From Rhizobium brockwellii (GTDB taxonomy: Bacteria > Pseudomonadota > Alphaproteobacteria > Rhizobiales > Rhizobiaceae), in assembly GCF_000769405.2 (NCBI RefSeq), contig NZ_CP053439.1:1550001-1614000 (forward strand): a stretch of DNA of 64,000 nucleotides. Reading direction: 5' to 3'. Below are positions 33,959-43,619 of the stretch, in pieces. How positions within the stretch are numbered: the stretch's first letter is position 1; every line of letters begins with the position of its first letter. The notes below the pieces were generated by a model that did not search any database, was not told the origin of the DNA, and saw only the letters and a program-made list of their open reading frames with translations. Both the position numbers and the translations under genes were made by a program.

Positions 33959-34681
33959 TCAATCCGGAACGGGAAGGGCGCGCTGGTTGTAGAGGATCTT
34001 GCGGATGCGCGCCTGTTCCTCTTCGGAAAGCTTGCTGTTGTCGGTGCCAAGATCGGCGCCGACCGCAAGGCCGCGCTGGACGCCGGGTCGTGCGCCAACC
34101 TCCTCGAACCACCGCTTGAAATGTTTGAACTCGGCGATGTCCTGACCCTGCGCCTGCCAGTTGACGGTCCAGGGATAGCTGACGATGTCGGCGATGGTGA
34201 ATTCGTCACCGGCCAGATAGCGCCGGTCGCGAAGCCGCATGTTGAGAACGCCGTAGAGTCGGTTGGCTTCGTCGGTGAAGCGCCGCACCGCATAGGACTG
34301 GTCGCCTTCGCGATCGCCAAGGCGACGGAAATGACCGGCCTCACCGAGTTTCGGCCCCTGGTTCGCCATCTGCCAGATCACCCATTGCGTGACCTCGTAC
34401 TTTCCGCGCAGATCCTGCGGCCAGAATTTGCCGGTCTTCTCGGCGAGGTAGAAGAGGATGGCGCCGGATTCGAAGACGCCCAACGGACCGCCGCCATGGG
34501 CAGGCTCGTGATCGACGATGGCAGGCATGCGGTGATTGGGGTTGAGCCTGAGATAATCAGGCTTGAATTGGTCACCCCGGCCGATATTGACCGGCACCAG
34601 CCGGTAGGGCGTGCCGGTTTCCTCCAGGAAGATCGAAACCTTCTTGCCGTTCGGCGTCGGCCAGTAGTGGAGATCAATCAT
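33959..34681 (-). CDS. Glutathione S-transferase family protein, second copy
   Basis: A 240-residue GST of the same YfcG-like group as that at 25890-26519. It starts MIDLHYWPTPNGKKVSIFLE with NHRMPAIVDHEP, ESGAILFYLAEKTGKFW and YLAGDEFTIADIVSYPW, and has a longer C-terminal tail (KLSEEEQARIRKIL). GAGGAGAAG precedes the ATG at 34681 and rules out longer starts. It shares a divergent region with the lytic transglycosylase. Specificity is unknown. The paralog pair suggests separate substrates or regulation. Confidence 0.9.
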   Translation of the reverse strand: MIDLHYWPTPNGKKVSIFLEETGTPYRLVPVNIGRGDQFKPDYLRLNPNHRMPAIVDHEPAHGGGPLGVFESGAILFYLAEKTGKFWPQDLRGKYEVTQWVIWQMANQGPKLGEAGHFRRLGDREGDQSYAVRRFTDEANRLYGVLNMRLRDRRYLAGDEFTIADIVSYPWTVNWQAQGQDIAEFKHFKRWFEEVGARPGVQRGLAVGADLGTDNSKLSEEEQARIRKILYNQRALPVPD

Positions 34682-34903
34682 CTGCTTCTCCTCGTTCGCT
34701 CGGGATTTCCTGGCAAACAGGATGACGTTACGACCATGGCAGGTCGAATATGTTTGTTCCAAAATCGATGACGAAATTAGAAACCTGTGACCGTCCCCGG
34801 CAGTAATTCGGGTGCAGGTATGGAAATGGGGGAGGCGTCACGCCTTTATCGATGGTATCTAGAATCCAGCGTCGCGATGGAAGTTCGAACCTGCCGAGAT
34901 CCG

Positions 34904-35860
34904 ATGATACGTCGAAAGCGTCAGTCCGACATTGCGAGGAGATCGGCGAAGGCTATGCTTTCGCTCTGTCTTCTGTTTCCCGCCGTGGACACAGTAAGGG
35001 CCCAGCCTGAGGGGGGCGCCGGGCCGCCGGCCTGCTTGTATTCGGGACCTTCGGCGGCAGGATCGGGTGAGACGCTCTGCATCCGGAAAGACAGTTTCAA
35101 CTACGACCTTTGCGTCGCGATCGAGCATTTCGCCAGCGCCAATCAATTGCCAGCGGATTATTTCGCCCGTCTCATCTGGCGAGAAAGCACGTTTCGCCCC
35201 GATGCAGTCAGCTTCAAGGGAGCCCAGGGGATTGCGCAGTTCATGCCCGGAACGGCGAAGCTGCGCGGTCTCGAAGACAGTTACCAGGTGTTGGAAGCGC
35301 TGCGGAAATCGGCGCAGTATCTCGACGAATTGCGCAATCGTTTCGGCAATCTCGGCCTTGCCGCCGCAGCCTATAATGCCGGTGAAAACGGCCTTGCCAC
35401 TTACCTTGCGTCAGGCAGATTACCTTACGAGACGCGTGGCTACGTCATGGCGATCACCGCGCATACGGTCGAGGAATGGAAGGATAACCCACCGGAAGAT
35501 GCGGCCGCCCCGCTCGACAAGGACAAGTCCTTCCTCGATGGCTGCGTGGCGCTTGCGGAGAGACGGACGTTGAAGGACACGCCCTGGCGTCAGGAGGGTG
35601 AATGGGCGCCCTGGGGCGTCCAGCTTGCGGCGAATGCGAATGTCGCGGTGGCCCGGCGCATGTTTCTCGATGCCGTGCAGGATCTGCCCGCGCCCCTGAA
35701 TGCGGAGCAGCCGCTGATCTTGCGCCAGCGCGATCGCAGCTTCGGTTTTCGCCCGCGTTATGCTGTTCGCATCGGCCGGCAGACGCGCATGGAAGCCAAC
35801 GACCTCTGCAACCAGATCCGCAAACACGGCGGCACCTGTCTTGTTTTCAAGAATCGATAG
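34904..35860 (+). CDS. Lytic transglycosylase, SLT family
   Basis: A 318-residue exported muramidase-type enzyme. From ATG 34904, residues 1-33 form a signal peptide with a basic n-region (MIRRKRQSDIARR) and cleavage near VRAQ. The SLT catalytic Glu is about E94 in RLIWRESTFRP, followed by GAQGIAQFMPGTA and LAAAAYNAGE, all hallmark motifs. The C-terminal about 130 residues are extra, with KDTPWRQEGEW and a final segment rich in basic residues. It cleaves peptidoglycan in the periplasm. Starts at 34877 or further upstream are possible; neither has a clear ribosome site. Confidence 0.88.
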   Translation: MIRRKRQSDIARRSAKAMLSLCLLFPAVDTVRAQPEGGAGPPACLYSGPSAAGSGETLCIRKDSFNYDLCVAIEHFASANQLPADYFARLIWRESTFRPDAVSFKGAQGIAQFMPGTAKLRGLEDSYQVLEALRKSAQYLDELRNRFGNLGLAAAAYNAGENGLATYLASGRLPYETRGYVMAITAHTVEEWKDNPPEDAAAPLDKDKSFLDGCVALAERRTLKDTPWRQEGEWAPWGVQLAANANVAVARRMFLDAVQDLPAPLNAEQPLILRQRDRSFGFRPRYAVRIGRQTRMEANDLCNQIRKHGGTCLVFKNR

Positions 35861-35955
35861 CGGGCCTGGTCCAGCCCCTTGATCACGAAAAGTCTGCTTG
35901 CAGGATCACCTGAGCGCAGCATATTCAACACGGAAATGCCAAGGGAGGAACGATC

Positions 35956-36909
35956 ATGCGGGTTTTGGTAATCGGAGCAACGGGCCATGTCGGAACCTAT
36001 CTCGTTCCCCGTCTGGTGGAGGCCGGTCACGACGTCGTCACGATCAGCCGCGGCACGGCAAAGCCCTATACGGCAAACCACGCCTGGGCTGCCGTCGATC
36101 AGCGTCAGATGGATCGGGCAGCCATGGAGCAGACGGGCGATTTCGGCCCGGCCGTGCGTGGTGTGAAAGCCGACATCGTCATCGACATGATCTGCTTCAC
36201 GCTGGAAAGTGCCGAGCATCTGGTGACGGCGCTGCAGGGGCATGTCGGTCACTTCCTGCATACTGGCACGATCTGGACGCATGGCCATTCGACGGTCGTA
36301 CCCACGCTGGAGGAGACGCCGAAATTTCCCTTCGGCGACTATGGGACGCAGAAGGCGGCAATCGAAACCTATCTGCTGCAGCAGGCAAGGCTTCTCGGAT
36401 TTCCGGCAACCATCATCCATCCCGGGCACATTGTCGGTCCCGGCTGGACGCCGCTCAATCCGGCCGGCAATTTCAACCTGCAGGTCTTTTCAACCCTTGC
36501 CCGCGGGGAGGCGCTGGCTCTGCCCCATTTCGGCTTGGAGACCGTTCATCACGTCCATGCCGATGACGTGGCGGCGATGTTCATGGATGCGATCGCCAAC
36601 TGGAATGCGTCGACCGGCGAAAGTTTCCACGCGGTTTCGGAGCGGGCATTGACCCTTCGCGGTTATGCCGAATCCATGTCTCGCTGGTTCGGGCACGAGC
36701 CGAAGCTGAGCTTCGCGCCATTCGACGCCTGGGCCGAAAGTCAGACGGCCGAGGATGCGAAGGCGACCTGGGAACATATTGCCCGCAGCCCGAATTGTTC
36801 GATCGCAAAAGCCGGACGCCTGCTCGGTTACACTCCGAGATACACCTCCCTGCAGGCGGTGCAGGAATCCGTGGGTTGGCTGGTCGGGCAGGGGCGGATC
36901 GAGACCTGA
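35956..36909 (+). CDS. NAD(P)-dependent epimerase/dehydratase (extended SDR)
   Basis: A 317-residue extended SDR. The cofactor motif VLVIGATGHVGTYLV is at the N-terminus, the active-site tyrosine in YGTQKAA, and it has conserved HPGHIVGPGW and HHVHADDVAAMF segments. Such proteins interconvert nucleotide sugars or sugar acids; substrate unknown. AGGGAGGA before the ATG at 35956 is a strong ribosome site. It is convergent with the glycerate kinase gene, 30 bp apart, so no operon partner is seen. Confidence 0.88.
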   Translation: MRVLVIGATGHVGTYLVPRLVEAGHDVVTISRGTAKPYTANHAWAAVDQRQMDRAAMEQTGDFGPAVRGVKADIVIDMICFTLESAEHLVTALQGHVGHFLHTGTIWTHGHSTVVPTLEETPKFPFGDYGTQKAAIETYLLQQARLLGFPATIIHPGHIVGPGWTPLNPAGNFNLQVFSTLARGEALALPHFGLETVHHVHADDVAAMFMDAIANWNASTGESFHAVSERALTLRGYAESMSRWFGHEPKLSFAPFDAWAESQTAEDAKATWEHIARSPNCSIAKAGRLLGYTPRYTSLQAVQESVGWLVGQGRIET

Positions 36910-36939
36910 TCCGCCAGCGCCGCGCGTAGCGGTCACCGC

Positions 36940-38205
36940 TTAACGGATCAGAATCGCCCTGAAATCATTGACGTTGGTTCCGGTCGGGCCGGTTTCGAAG
37001 AGATCGTTGGTGGCCGCAAAGCCCGAATAGCTGTCATTGCCGTCGAGCAGCCGGCGCGGATCGAGCCCGGCGGCGCGCAGGCGCCTCACCGTGCCGCCAT
37101 CGGCAAAGGCGCCGGCATTATGCTCCGAGCCGTCGATCCCGTCGGTGTCGGCGGCGAGTATATGAATGCCCTCCTGTCCGTCGATCGCAAGCGCCATGGC
37201 GAGCGCAAATTCGCCATTGCGTCCGCCCTTGCCGCCTTTCGCTTTCAGCGTCACCGTCGTCTCGCCGCCGGAAAGGATGACGACCGGCTTCGAAAACGGC
37301 CTGTCGCGGCCCGACACCTCGCGGGCAATCGCCGCATGCATCAGCGCCACGTCGCGCGACTCCCCTTCGATTGCATCCGAAAGGATCGCCGGCTCGATCC
37401 CCTGCGACTTCGCCAGGGCCGCCGCGGCCTCCAGCGAAACGCCGGCGGAGGCGATGATGTGATACGCGTGCCGCAAGAAGACCGGATCGTCCGGCCGCGG
37501 AGCATCGGCTTTCGGCGAGTTCAGATGGTCGAGTGCTGCCTGCGGTAGCTGCAATTCGTATTGCCTGATGATCTCAAGCGCATCGTGCCGTGTCGAACCA
37601 TCAGGGACCGTCGGCCCGGAGGCGACATGAGCGGGGTTGTCGCCGGGAATGTCGGAGACGATCAGGCTGACGACCCTTGCTTTGGTCGCTGCTGCAAGTC
37701 TTCCGCCCTTGATGGTGGAGAGATGCTTGCGCACGACATTCATCGCCGAAATCGGCGCGCCCGAGGCAAGCAGCATTTCGTTGAGAGCAATCTCGTCTTC
37801 AAGGGTCAGCCCGTCCGGCGGGGCGGGTAGCAGCGCCGATCCGCCGCCGCAGATCAGCGCGATCACCAGATCGTCTTCCGTCAATCCGTTCACCGTCTCC
37901 ATCAGCCGCTTTGCGGCGGCAAGCCCCGCCGAATCGGGTACCGGATGGGCGGCCTCGATGATCTCGATGCTGCGTGTCTCGCAGCCATAGCCGTAGCGGG
38001 TGACCACCACACCTTCGAGCGGTCCGCCCCAGACGCTTTCGAGCGCCCGCGCCATCTGCGCTGCGCCCTTGCCGGCGCCGATCACCACGGTCCTTCCCTT
38101 CGGCCTTTCAGGCAGATGCGCCTTGATGCCGGTCAGCGGATCGGCGGCGCGAACCGCCGCGTCGAACAGGCTTTTCAGGAAGTCGCGGGGAGCGGTTATC
38201 GTCAT
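36940..38205 (-). CDS. Glycerate 2-kinase, MOFRL family
   Basis: A 421-residue enzyme of the TtuD/GckA class that phosphorylates D-glycerate to 2-phosphoglycerate. It has the GCK and C-terminal MOFRL domains: ICGGGSALLPAPPDGL, an NVVRKHLSTIKGGRLA loop, and HILAADTDGIDGSEHNAGAF with VILSGGETTVTLKAKGGKG nearby. ATG at 38205 is chosen because the family starts here; the longer open frame upstream is proline-rich and atypical. It follows the M20 peptidase on the same strand, separated by a palindromic repeat. Confidence 0.9.
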   Translation of the reverse strand: MTITAPRDFLKSLFDAAVRAADPLTGIKAHLPERPKGRTVVIGAGKGAAQMARALESVWGGPLEGVVVTRYGYGCETRSIEIIEAAHPVPDSAGLAAAKRLMETVNGLTEDDLVIALICGGGSALLPAPPDGLTLEDEIALNEMLLASGAPISAMNVVRKHLSTIKGGRLAAATKARVVSLIVSDIPGDNPAHVASGPTVPDGSTRHDALEIIRQYELQLPQAALDHLNSPKADAPRPDDPVFLRHAYHIIASAGVSLEAAAALAKSQGIEPAILSDAIEGESRDVALMHAAIAREVSGRDRPFSKPVVILSGGETTVTLKAKGGKGGRNGEFALAMALAIDGQEGIHILAADTDGIDGSEHNAGAFADGGTVRRLRAAGLDPRRLLDGNDSYSGFAATNDLFETGPTGTNVNDFRAILIR

Positions 38206-38301
38206 CGGTGGTCTCTGCTGCCTCGGTGTCGATGGTGATGTGGGATTGCCTGTTATTCTCGAATCTGCAGGATCAGCAGGGTGCGCTGGCCGCGCCATAG
38301 C

Positions 38302-38373
38302 CTACGGCATAATTCCTTAAATCGGAATCGATTGAAGGATAAGTTATGCAGCAATTCAAAGTGCTACAGCGTC
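38302..38373. repeat. Rhizobial intergenic palindromic repeat (RIME-like), copy 2
   Basis: GCATAATTCCTTAAATCGGA continues to an arm ending TTATGC, then AGCAATTCAAAG and a CTACAGCGTC tail, matching copy 1 (10925-11029) at most positions. It lies between the M20 peptidase and the glycerate kinase and touches the M20 stop region. Confidence 0.75.
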
Positions 38374-39769
38374 AGTCGGCGAGGGCCGCCAGGATCCGGA
38401 CCCAGGACCGTATGCCTTTATGGAAGCTGGAGAGATCGTATTTTTCGTTCGGGCTGTGGACGCGGTTGTCGAAGCGGGCGAAGCCGACCAGGAGGGCATC
38501 GCATCCGAGCCGGCGTTTGAAGTCGCCGACGATGGGGATCGAGCCTCCCGTGCCGGCAAGGGCAGCTTCGCATTGCCATTCTGTCGAAAGCGCCTGAAGC
38601 GTCCTGGTGAGGAACGGACTATCGATCGGCATGACGGTTGCCGGCGAAAGCCCGTAATTCCTGAAGTTGACCGAACAATCCCTGGGGATACGTGCGCGCA
38701 CGTGCCGCTGGAAGGCATCGCGGATCGCCTGGGGATCCTGTCCTTCAACCAGGCGAAACGAAATCTTGGCGCTTGCCTTCGCCGGAATGACCGTCTTGAA
38801 GCCTTCGCCTGTATAGCCGCCAATCATACCGTTGATCTCGCAGCTCGGCCGCGCCCAGATCTGTTCGAGGACGGAGCGGCCTGCCTCGCCGGCCGGATCT
38901 TTGAGGCCAATATCGCCGAGAAAAGCCTCCTCGTCGAAGGGCAGTATTTTCCACAACGCCTTGATAGCATCGGGGAGCTCTTTCACGCCATTATAGAAAC
39001 CCTCGACCGCGACGCCGCCATCGGCTCGCCGCAGGCTCGAAACCACGTCTGACAGCACCTGCAGCGGATTGCGCGCGGCATTACCGAACATGCCGGAATG
39101 TAGGTCTAGATTGGCGCAGGTGACCTCGATTTCCGTACTAAAGATACCGCGCAGCATCGTCGTGACGGCAGGCGTTACGCGATCCCACATATCCGTGTCG
39201 CAGACGAAAACCGCATCGGCCTTCAACTCGTCCGCCGTGACATCCAGAAAGGGTGCGAGGCTCGGGCTGCCGGCCTCTTCCTCGCCTTCGAACAGCACGC
39301 TCACCTGCACCGGCAGTTTTCCGGTGACGCTCTTCCAGGCGCGGCAGGCTTCGACGAAGGTCATCAACTGTCCCTTGTCGTCGGACGCGCCGCGCGCCAC
39401 GATCGCGGTATCGCCGTTCGGCAAGGCTTCCATGCGCGGCTCGAACGGATCGCTCGTCCACAGCGCCAGCGGATCGACCGGCTGGACATCGTAGTGGCCG
39501 TAAAACAGCACATGCGGTCCGGACGCCGCCTTTTCATGGGCGACCACCATCGGATGGCCGGTCGTTTTGCGCACCGATGCTTCGAAGCCGATGGCGGCCA
39601 GATCCCGGCTCAGCCATTCGGCAGCAGTGCGGCATTGATCGCGATAGGCCGGATCGGTCGAGATGCTCGGAATGCGGATCAGATCGAAAAGCCGCGCCAG
39701 GCTGCCATCGAGGCTTTGGTCCACTTGGGCAAGAACGGCATCGATATCTTGGTCCATGGCACTGGTCAT
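38372..39769 (-). CDS. M20-family metallopeptidase (dipeptidase-like)
   Basis: A 465-residue M20 peptidase. Metal ligands are visible: H-Y-D in LFYGHYDVQPVDP, the acidic pair of FEGEEEAGSP, D in CDTDMWDR and a final H in VHSPNEKYDL. ARGASDDKGQ matches the second metal site. It cleaves dipeptides or related amides. The gene begins 17 bp after the ABC ATPase stop, so it is probably co-transcribed with a PotABCD-type transporter that could import its substrate. Confidence 0.92.
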   Translation of the reverse strand: MTSAMDQDIDAVLAQVDQSLDGSLARLFDLIRIPSISTDPAYRDQCRTAAEWLSRDLAAIGFEASVRKTTGHPMVVAHEKAASGPHVLFYGHYDVQPVDPLALWTSDPFEPRMEALPNGDTAIVARGASDDKGQLMTFVEACRAWKSVTGKLPVQVSVLFEGEEEAGSPSLAPFLDVTADELKADAVFVCDTDMWDRVTPAVTTMLRGIFSTEIEVTCANLDLHSGMFGNAARNPLQVLSDVVSSLRRADGGVAVEGFYNGVKELPDAIKALWKILPFDEEAFLGDIGLKDPAGEAGRSVLEQIWARPSCEINGMIGGYTGEGFKTVIPAKASAKISFRLVEGQDPQAIRDAFQRHVRARIPRDCSVNFRNYGLSPATVMPIDSPFLTRTLQALSTEWQCEAALAGTGGSIPIVGDFKRRLGCDALLVGFARFDNRVHSPNEKYDLSSFHKGIRSWVRILAALAD

Positions 39770-39786
39770 CGTCTCTCCTCAGCGTT

Positions 39787-40845
39787 TCAATCTTCCGGAT
39801 CGAGAATGCAGCATTGCTCGGCCACAGGCGTCAGCACGGCCGACGCTCCTGTTTCCAGTGGGTCAGACAGCGCCCCATTGGCGGTGATCTCGCCTGCCGC
39901 GGTCGTGCATTTGTACTGATAGGCCCGGCCTAAATAGGTGCGCGTGCCGAGCACGGCGGCGATGCCATCGCCGTCACGGCTGACGGCAAGACCGTCTGCG
40001 CGGCAGGCCATGACAAAGTCGTCCTTGATCGGTCCGAATGTTTCCTGAGACAGCTGCAGCCGGGCTCCGCCGGTCGTTTCCGCCGTCACCAGCGCTCCGT
40101 TGCGCTCGGTCACCTTCATGCGGATCAGGTTCTCGAAGCCGACGAAACGGGCGACGAACGCGTTGGCCGGCTGACGATACAACACTTCCGGCGCGTCGAG
40201 CTGCATAATGCGCCCGGCATTCATGATCGCCACCCTGTCGGAGATCGAGAACGCCTCCTCCTGGTCGTGGGTGACGTAAAGTGACGTGGTACCGTTGGCG
40301 CGCTGGAGCTGCCGGATCTCGACGCGCATGTCGATCCTGAGCTTTGCATCCAGATTGGAAAGCGGCTCGTCGAACATCAGCAGCGGCGGCTCGATGACCA
40401 GTGCCCGGGCGAGAGCCACGCGCTGTTTCTGGCCGCCCGACAGGGCCGACGGCAGGCGGTCGGCGAAGGACGAAAGGCCGACGCGGTCCAGCATGGCCAT
40501 CGTTCTTTTCGCCCGTTCCGGCTGGGGAATGCGACGCTGCCTCAGGCCGAAGGCGACATTGTCCTGGACGCTCAGATGAGGAAAAAGCGCGTAATTCTGA
40601 AAGACCAGGCCGATGTCGCGCGCATGTGCGGGGAGGCCGGTCAGGTCGCGCTCGCCGAGCTTGATGCTGCCGCTGCTCGGCTGCAGAAAACCGGCCACGA
40701 GGCGCAATGTCGTCGTCTTGCCGCAGCCGCTGGAGCCGAGCAGGGACACCAGCTCCCCGGCCATGACTGAGATCGACAGGTCCTTGAGCACCTGCGTGCT
40801 GCCGTAATGGGCGGAGATGGAATCGATGGTGAGGGATACGGTCAA
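39787..40845 (-). CDS. ABC transporter ATP-binding protein, PotA type
   Basis: A 352-residue ABC ATPase with C-terminal TOBE-like domain. Walker A GSSGCGKTT is at residues 37-45, signature LSGGQKQRVALARAL, Walker B LLMFDEPLSNLDAK, and an H-loop in LYVTHDQEEA. It powers the adjacent permeases. It lies downstream of two permeases and upstream of the peptidase gene, with gaps of 7 and 17 bp. The family takes spermidine/putrescine or related cationic or opine-like compounds. Confidence 0.93.
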   Translation of the reverse strand: MTVSLTIDSISAHYGSTQVLKDLSISVMAGELVSLLGSSGCGKTTTLRLVAGFLQPSSGSIKLGERDLTGLPAHARDIGLVFQNYALFPHLSVQDNVAFGLRQRRIPQPERAKRTMAMLDRVGLSSFADRLPSALSGGQKQRVALARALVIEPPLLMFDEPLSNLDAKLRIDMRVEIRQLQRANGTTSLYVTHDQEEAFSISDRVAIMNAGRIMQLDAPEVLYRQPANAFVARFVGFENLIRMKVTERNGALVTAETTGGARLQLSQETFGPIKDDFVMACRADGLAVSRDGDGIAAVLGTRTYLGRAYQYKCTTAAGEITANGALSDPLETGASAVLTPVAEQCCILDPED

Positions 40846-40852
40846 GAGCGTT

Positions 40853-41644
40853 CTACTTTGTCAGGAAGGTGAGACCGAGCGTGGCCTCGACGACGGCCAT
40901 GACGCCGACTGTCACGAACATCAGCAGCACCGATACCGATGCGATCGTCGGATCGAAGAACTGTTCCATATGCGCAAGGATCTGGATCGGCAGCGTCGAG
41001 ATACCCGGCCCGGTCAGGAAGACCGAAACCGACACGTCGTTGATCGAGGTGATGAAGGCGAGGATGAAGGCGGCAATGACCCCGGCGCGGATATTCGGCA
41101 GGACCACGGTCAGGAAGGTTTTCAGCGGCGGGCAGCCAAGGCTAATCGCCGCCTCCTCGACGGAAAAATCGAAGGCCGCCAGGCTGGCGCCGACGACACG
41201 CACGGAATAGGGCAGGATCAGCAGCGCATGGCCGACCAGCAGGCTGATGAAGATCGGCAGCCCGAGGCCGATCGTGACCGATTTCATCAGCGAAAATCCG
41301 AAGACGATCTCCGGCACCAGGATCGGCAGCACGAAAATGGTGGAAAGCCAGCGCGGCAATTCCACTCGGTAGCGGTTGATCGCATAGGCCGCCGGGACGC
41401 CGATCAGCAGGGAGAGCGCCGTGCCGAAAAAGGCGACCTGCAGGCTGGTCAGCGCGGTCGTGCGGAAGGCTTCGATTTGGAAGATATTGACGAACCACCG
41501 CAATGTCAGGCCCTGCGGCGGGAAGGTCAGATAGGTCGTGTCGCTGACGGCTGCGCCGATGATGATGATCAGCGGTGCGAGCAGGAAGAAGAAAACGCAG
41601 GCCGCGAAGGCGGCGAGGATCGGGTGAATGCGCCTCTCCATCAC
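40853..41644 (-). CDS. ABC transporter permease, PotC type
   Basis: A 263-residue inner-membrane permease with about six helices and the EAA loop (SVEEAAISLGCPPLKTFLTV) that contacts the ATPase. Its ATG at 41644 overlaps the stop of the other permease gene as ATGA. It sits between the second permease and the ATPase in the operon. Substrate as for the binding protein, unassigned. Confidence 0.92.
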   Translation of the reverse strand: MMERRIHPILAAFAACVFFFLLAPLIIIIGAAVSDTTYLTFPPQGLTLRWFVNIFQIEAFRTTALTSLQVAFFGTALSLLIGVPAAYAINRYRVELPRWLSTIFVLPILVPEIVFGFSLMKSVTIGLGLPIFISLLVGHALLILPYSVRVVGASLAAFDFSVEEAAISLGCPPLKTFLTVVLPNIRAGVIAAFILAFITSINDVSVSVFLTGPGISTLPIQILAHMEQFFDPTIASVSVLLMFVTVGVMAVVEATLGLTFLTK

Positions 41645-42465
41645 ACCGCCATCGGATTGAGCCGGCGTGCAATGCGGCTCATGATGAGGACGACGCCGAG
41701 CGTCAGCACCACCATGATGGCGGCGATCGTCGATGCGCCCACCCAGTCGAAAGTCACCATGGCGCGCTGGTAGAGGAAGGTCCCCATCATCATCTGCTTT
41801 TCTCCGCCGAGCAGTTGCGGTGTCGCATAGGAGGTGAAGCTGCCGGTGAAGACCAGCACCGCGCCGACGATGAGGCCGGGTGTCGCGAGCGGCAGGATCA
41901 CCTGAAAGAATGTCATCAGCGGTCTCGCGCCGAGCGAGGCGGAGGCGTCGATCAGGTCGCGCGGGATGCCTTCAAGCACGCCGACCAGCGTCAGGATCAT
42001 CAGGGGAACGAAGAGATAGACCATGGCGACGATCACCGAGCCTTCGGTATAGAGCATCGAAAGCGGTTCCCCGATAATGCCGGTCGAGATCAGCATGGCA
42101 TTCAGGATGCCGTTCTTCCCGAGAATGATCAGCCATGCGAAGGATCGGACGACGACACCTGTCAGCAGCGGAAAAACCGCCGCGATGATCATGATGCTCT
42201 TTGCGCGGCCGGGCATCTGCGCGATCACATAGGCGGTGATGAAGCCTACAGTGAGCGAAATCGCCGTGGTGACCAGGGCGACCTCCAACGTCCGGTAGAG
42301 AACCGCCCGGCGAAAACCGCTGCTGAAGAATGTCACATAGGGCGCAAACACGCCCTTCGGTTCCGCAAACGTCGCGGCGATGGTGATCGCGACGGGAACG
42401 ATCAGAAGCACAACGACGGCAATCGTCGCCGGCATCGTCAATCCCCATCTGGCAAAATGCTTCAT
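41641..42465 (-). CDS. ABC transporter permease, PotB type
   Basis: A 274-residue permease with about six membrane helices and an EAA motif (LIDASASLGARPLMTFFQV). It is the first of two permeases, separated from the binding-protein gene by 113 bp with two hairpins, which may lower permease relative to binding-protein expression. It overlaps the next permease by 4 bp (ATGA). Confidence 0.92.
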   Translation of the reverse strand: MKHFARWGLTMPATIAVVVLLIVPVAITIAATFAEPKGVFAPYVTFFSSGFRRAVLYRTLEVALVTTAISLTVGFITAYVIAQMPGRAKSIMIIAAVFPLLTGVVVRSFAWLIILGKNGILNAMLISTGIIGEPLSMLYTEGSVIVAMVYLFVPLMILTLVGVLEGIPRDLIDASASLGARPLMTFFQVILPLATPGLIVGAVLVFTGSFTSYATPQLLGGEKQMMMGTFLYQRAMVTFDWVGASTIAAIMVVLTLGVVLIMSRIARRLNPMAV

Positions 42466-42483
42466 CTCAAAACTCGTGGCATG

Positions 42484-42528
42484 TCCTGATATCAGGAGCG
42501 CCGCATCTCCGATTCGGATGTGCGGCGC
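42484..42528. promoter_or_regulatory. Intra-operon palindromes between ABC binding-protein and permease genes
   Basis: A perfect 14-base palindrome TCCTGATATCAGGA (42484-42497) abuts a hairpin of arms GCGCCGCA and TGCGGCGC (42498-42528). No T run follows, so it is not a clear terminator. It may stabilise the 3' end of the binding-protein message. Confidence 0.5.
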
Positions 42529-42578
42529 TTCCAGGTCAGCTTGGCAATAAACCGGCCTCAGGCCGGATATCGCGCAGC

Positions 42579-43619
42579 TTACTGGCCGAAGACTTCGTTC
42601 CAGCGGTCGATCCAGTCGGCCTTGGCAGCGTTCATCTTGGCATAGTCGATGCGGGTGAGGCTGGCGACCATATCCGCGCCATAGGTCCAGATCTTCGCCT
42701 GGTCCGGCGTCAGGCTGACCTTCGTCGAGATCGGCGCATCGACGCCTTGTTCGGCTTCAGCCTGCTGGACTTCTTTGGACAGGATGAAGTTGATGAATTG
42801 ATGCGCGAGTTCGACATTTTCCGAACCCTTCGGGATGTTCACGGTATTCAGCGTGGCGATATCGCCGTCCGCAAGCTTGGCCCATGTCATCGTCGGAACG
42901 GCCGCCTGCATCGATGCCAGGGTAAAGTCCTGTGCCAGCGCAACGCGCACTTCGCCGGTTGATATCAGGTTCACCAGCTCCGAGCCGGTGTTGTAGTTTT
43001 TGACGACATTGGGCTTCAGCGCCTCGATTTCCGAGAAGGCTTTGTCGGTGTCTTCATAGGCATCCGCGCCGCCTTGCTTGCCGGCTTCCAGCACGACCAG
43101 CGGGCCGGCCGTGGTGGTGATGCCGGGCAGGGAGACGGCGCTTTTCAGATCGTCGCGCCACAGATCGCCCCAGGCGGTGATCGGCGGATTGACCTTGGCG
43201 GAATCATAGACGATGCCGACGCGCCCGATCGTGTAGGCGGGTCCGTATTTGCCCTGAGGCGCCTTGCCCAGCTCGTAAATATCCGCGAGGTTGGGGATCT
43301 TCGACGGGTCGATCTCCTGGAACAGTCCCTGTTCGATGCCGAGCTGCGAGAAGCTGTCGGTGAGATAAATGACATCGACGCCCTTGCCATCGCGCAATTT
43401 CAGCTTGTTGAGCCGGTCGGCATTGTTGCCGGTCTCGAACACGATTTCGCAGCCGCAGATCTTCTTGAAGGGCGTGATGATGTTCGCATTCATCTTCTCG
43501 CCGTTATAGCCCCACCAGGAGATGGTCAGCGTCTTCGATTGCGCCTGTGCCGCGGCGGTGCTGCCGACGGCGGCAAGCAGCGCAAGAGACAGGATTCGGG
43601 CAAAACGGCTGGCCTTCAT
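42579..43619 (-). CDS. ABC transporter substrate-binding protein, PotD type
   Basis: A 346-residue periplasmic binding protein with Sec signal peptide (MKASRFARILSLALLAAVGS, cleavage after AAAQA). The mature part starts KTLTISWWGYNGEKM and has IYLTDSFSQLG and INLISTGEVR-like segments, placing it in the spermidine/putrescine-binding type 2 fold. GAAGGA before the ATG at 43619 supports the start over an upstream ATG. It heads the minus-strand transporter operon and is divergent from the amidohydrolase gene. Confidence 0.92.
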   Translation of the reverse strand: MKASRFARILSLALLAAVGSTAAAQAQSKTLTISWWGYNGEKMNANIITPFKKICGCEIVFETGNNADRLNKLKLRDGKGVDVIYLTDSFSQLGIEQGLFQEIDPSKIPNLADIYELGKAPQGKYGPAYTIGRVGIVYDSAKVNPPITAWGDLWRDDLKSAVSLPGITTTAGPLVVLEAGKQGGADAYEDTDKAFSEIEALKPNVVKNYNTGSELVNLISTGEVRVALAQDFTLASMQAAVPTMTWAKLADGDIATLNTVNIPKGSENVELAHQFINFILSKEVQQAEAEQGVDAPISTKVSLTPDQAKIWTYGADMVASLTRIDYAKMNAAKADWIDRWNEVFGQ

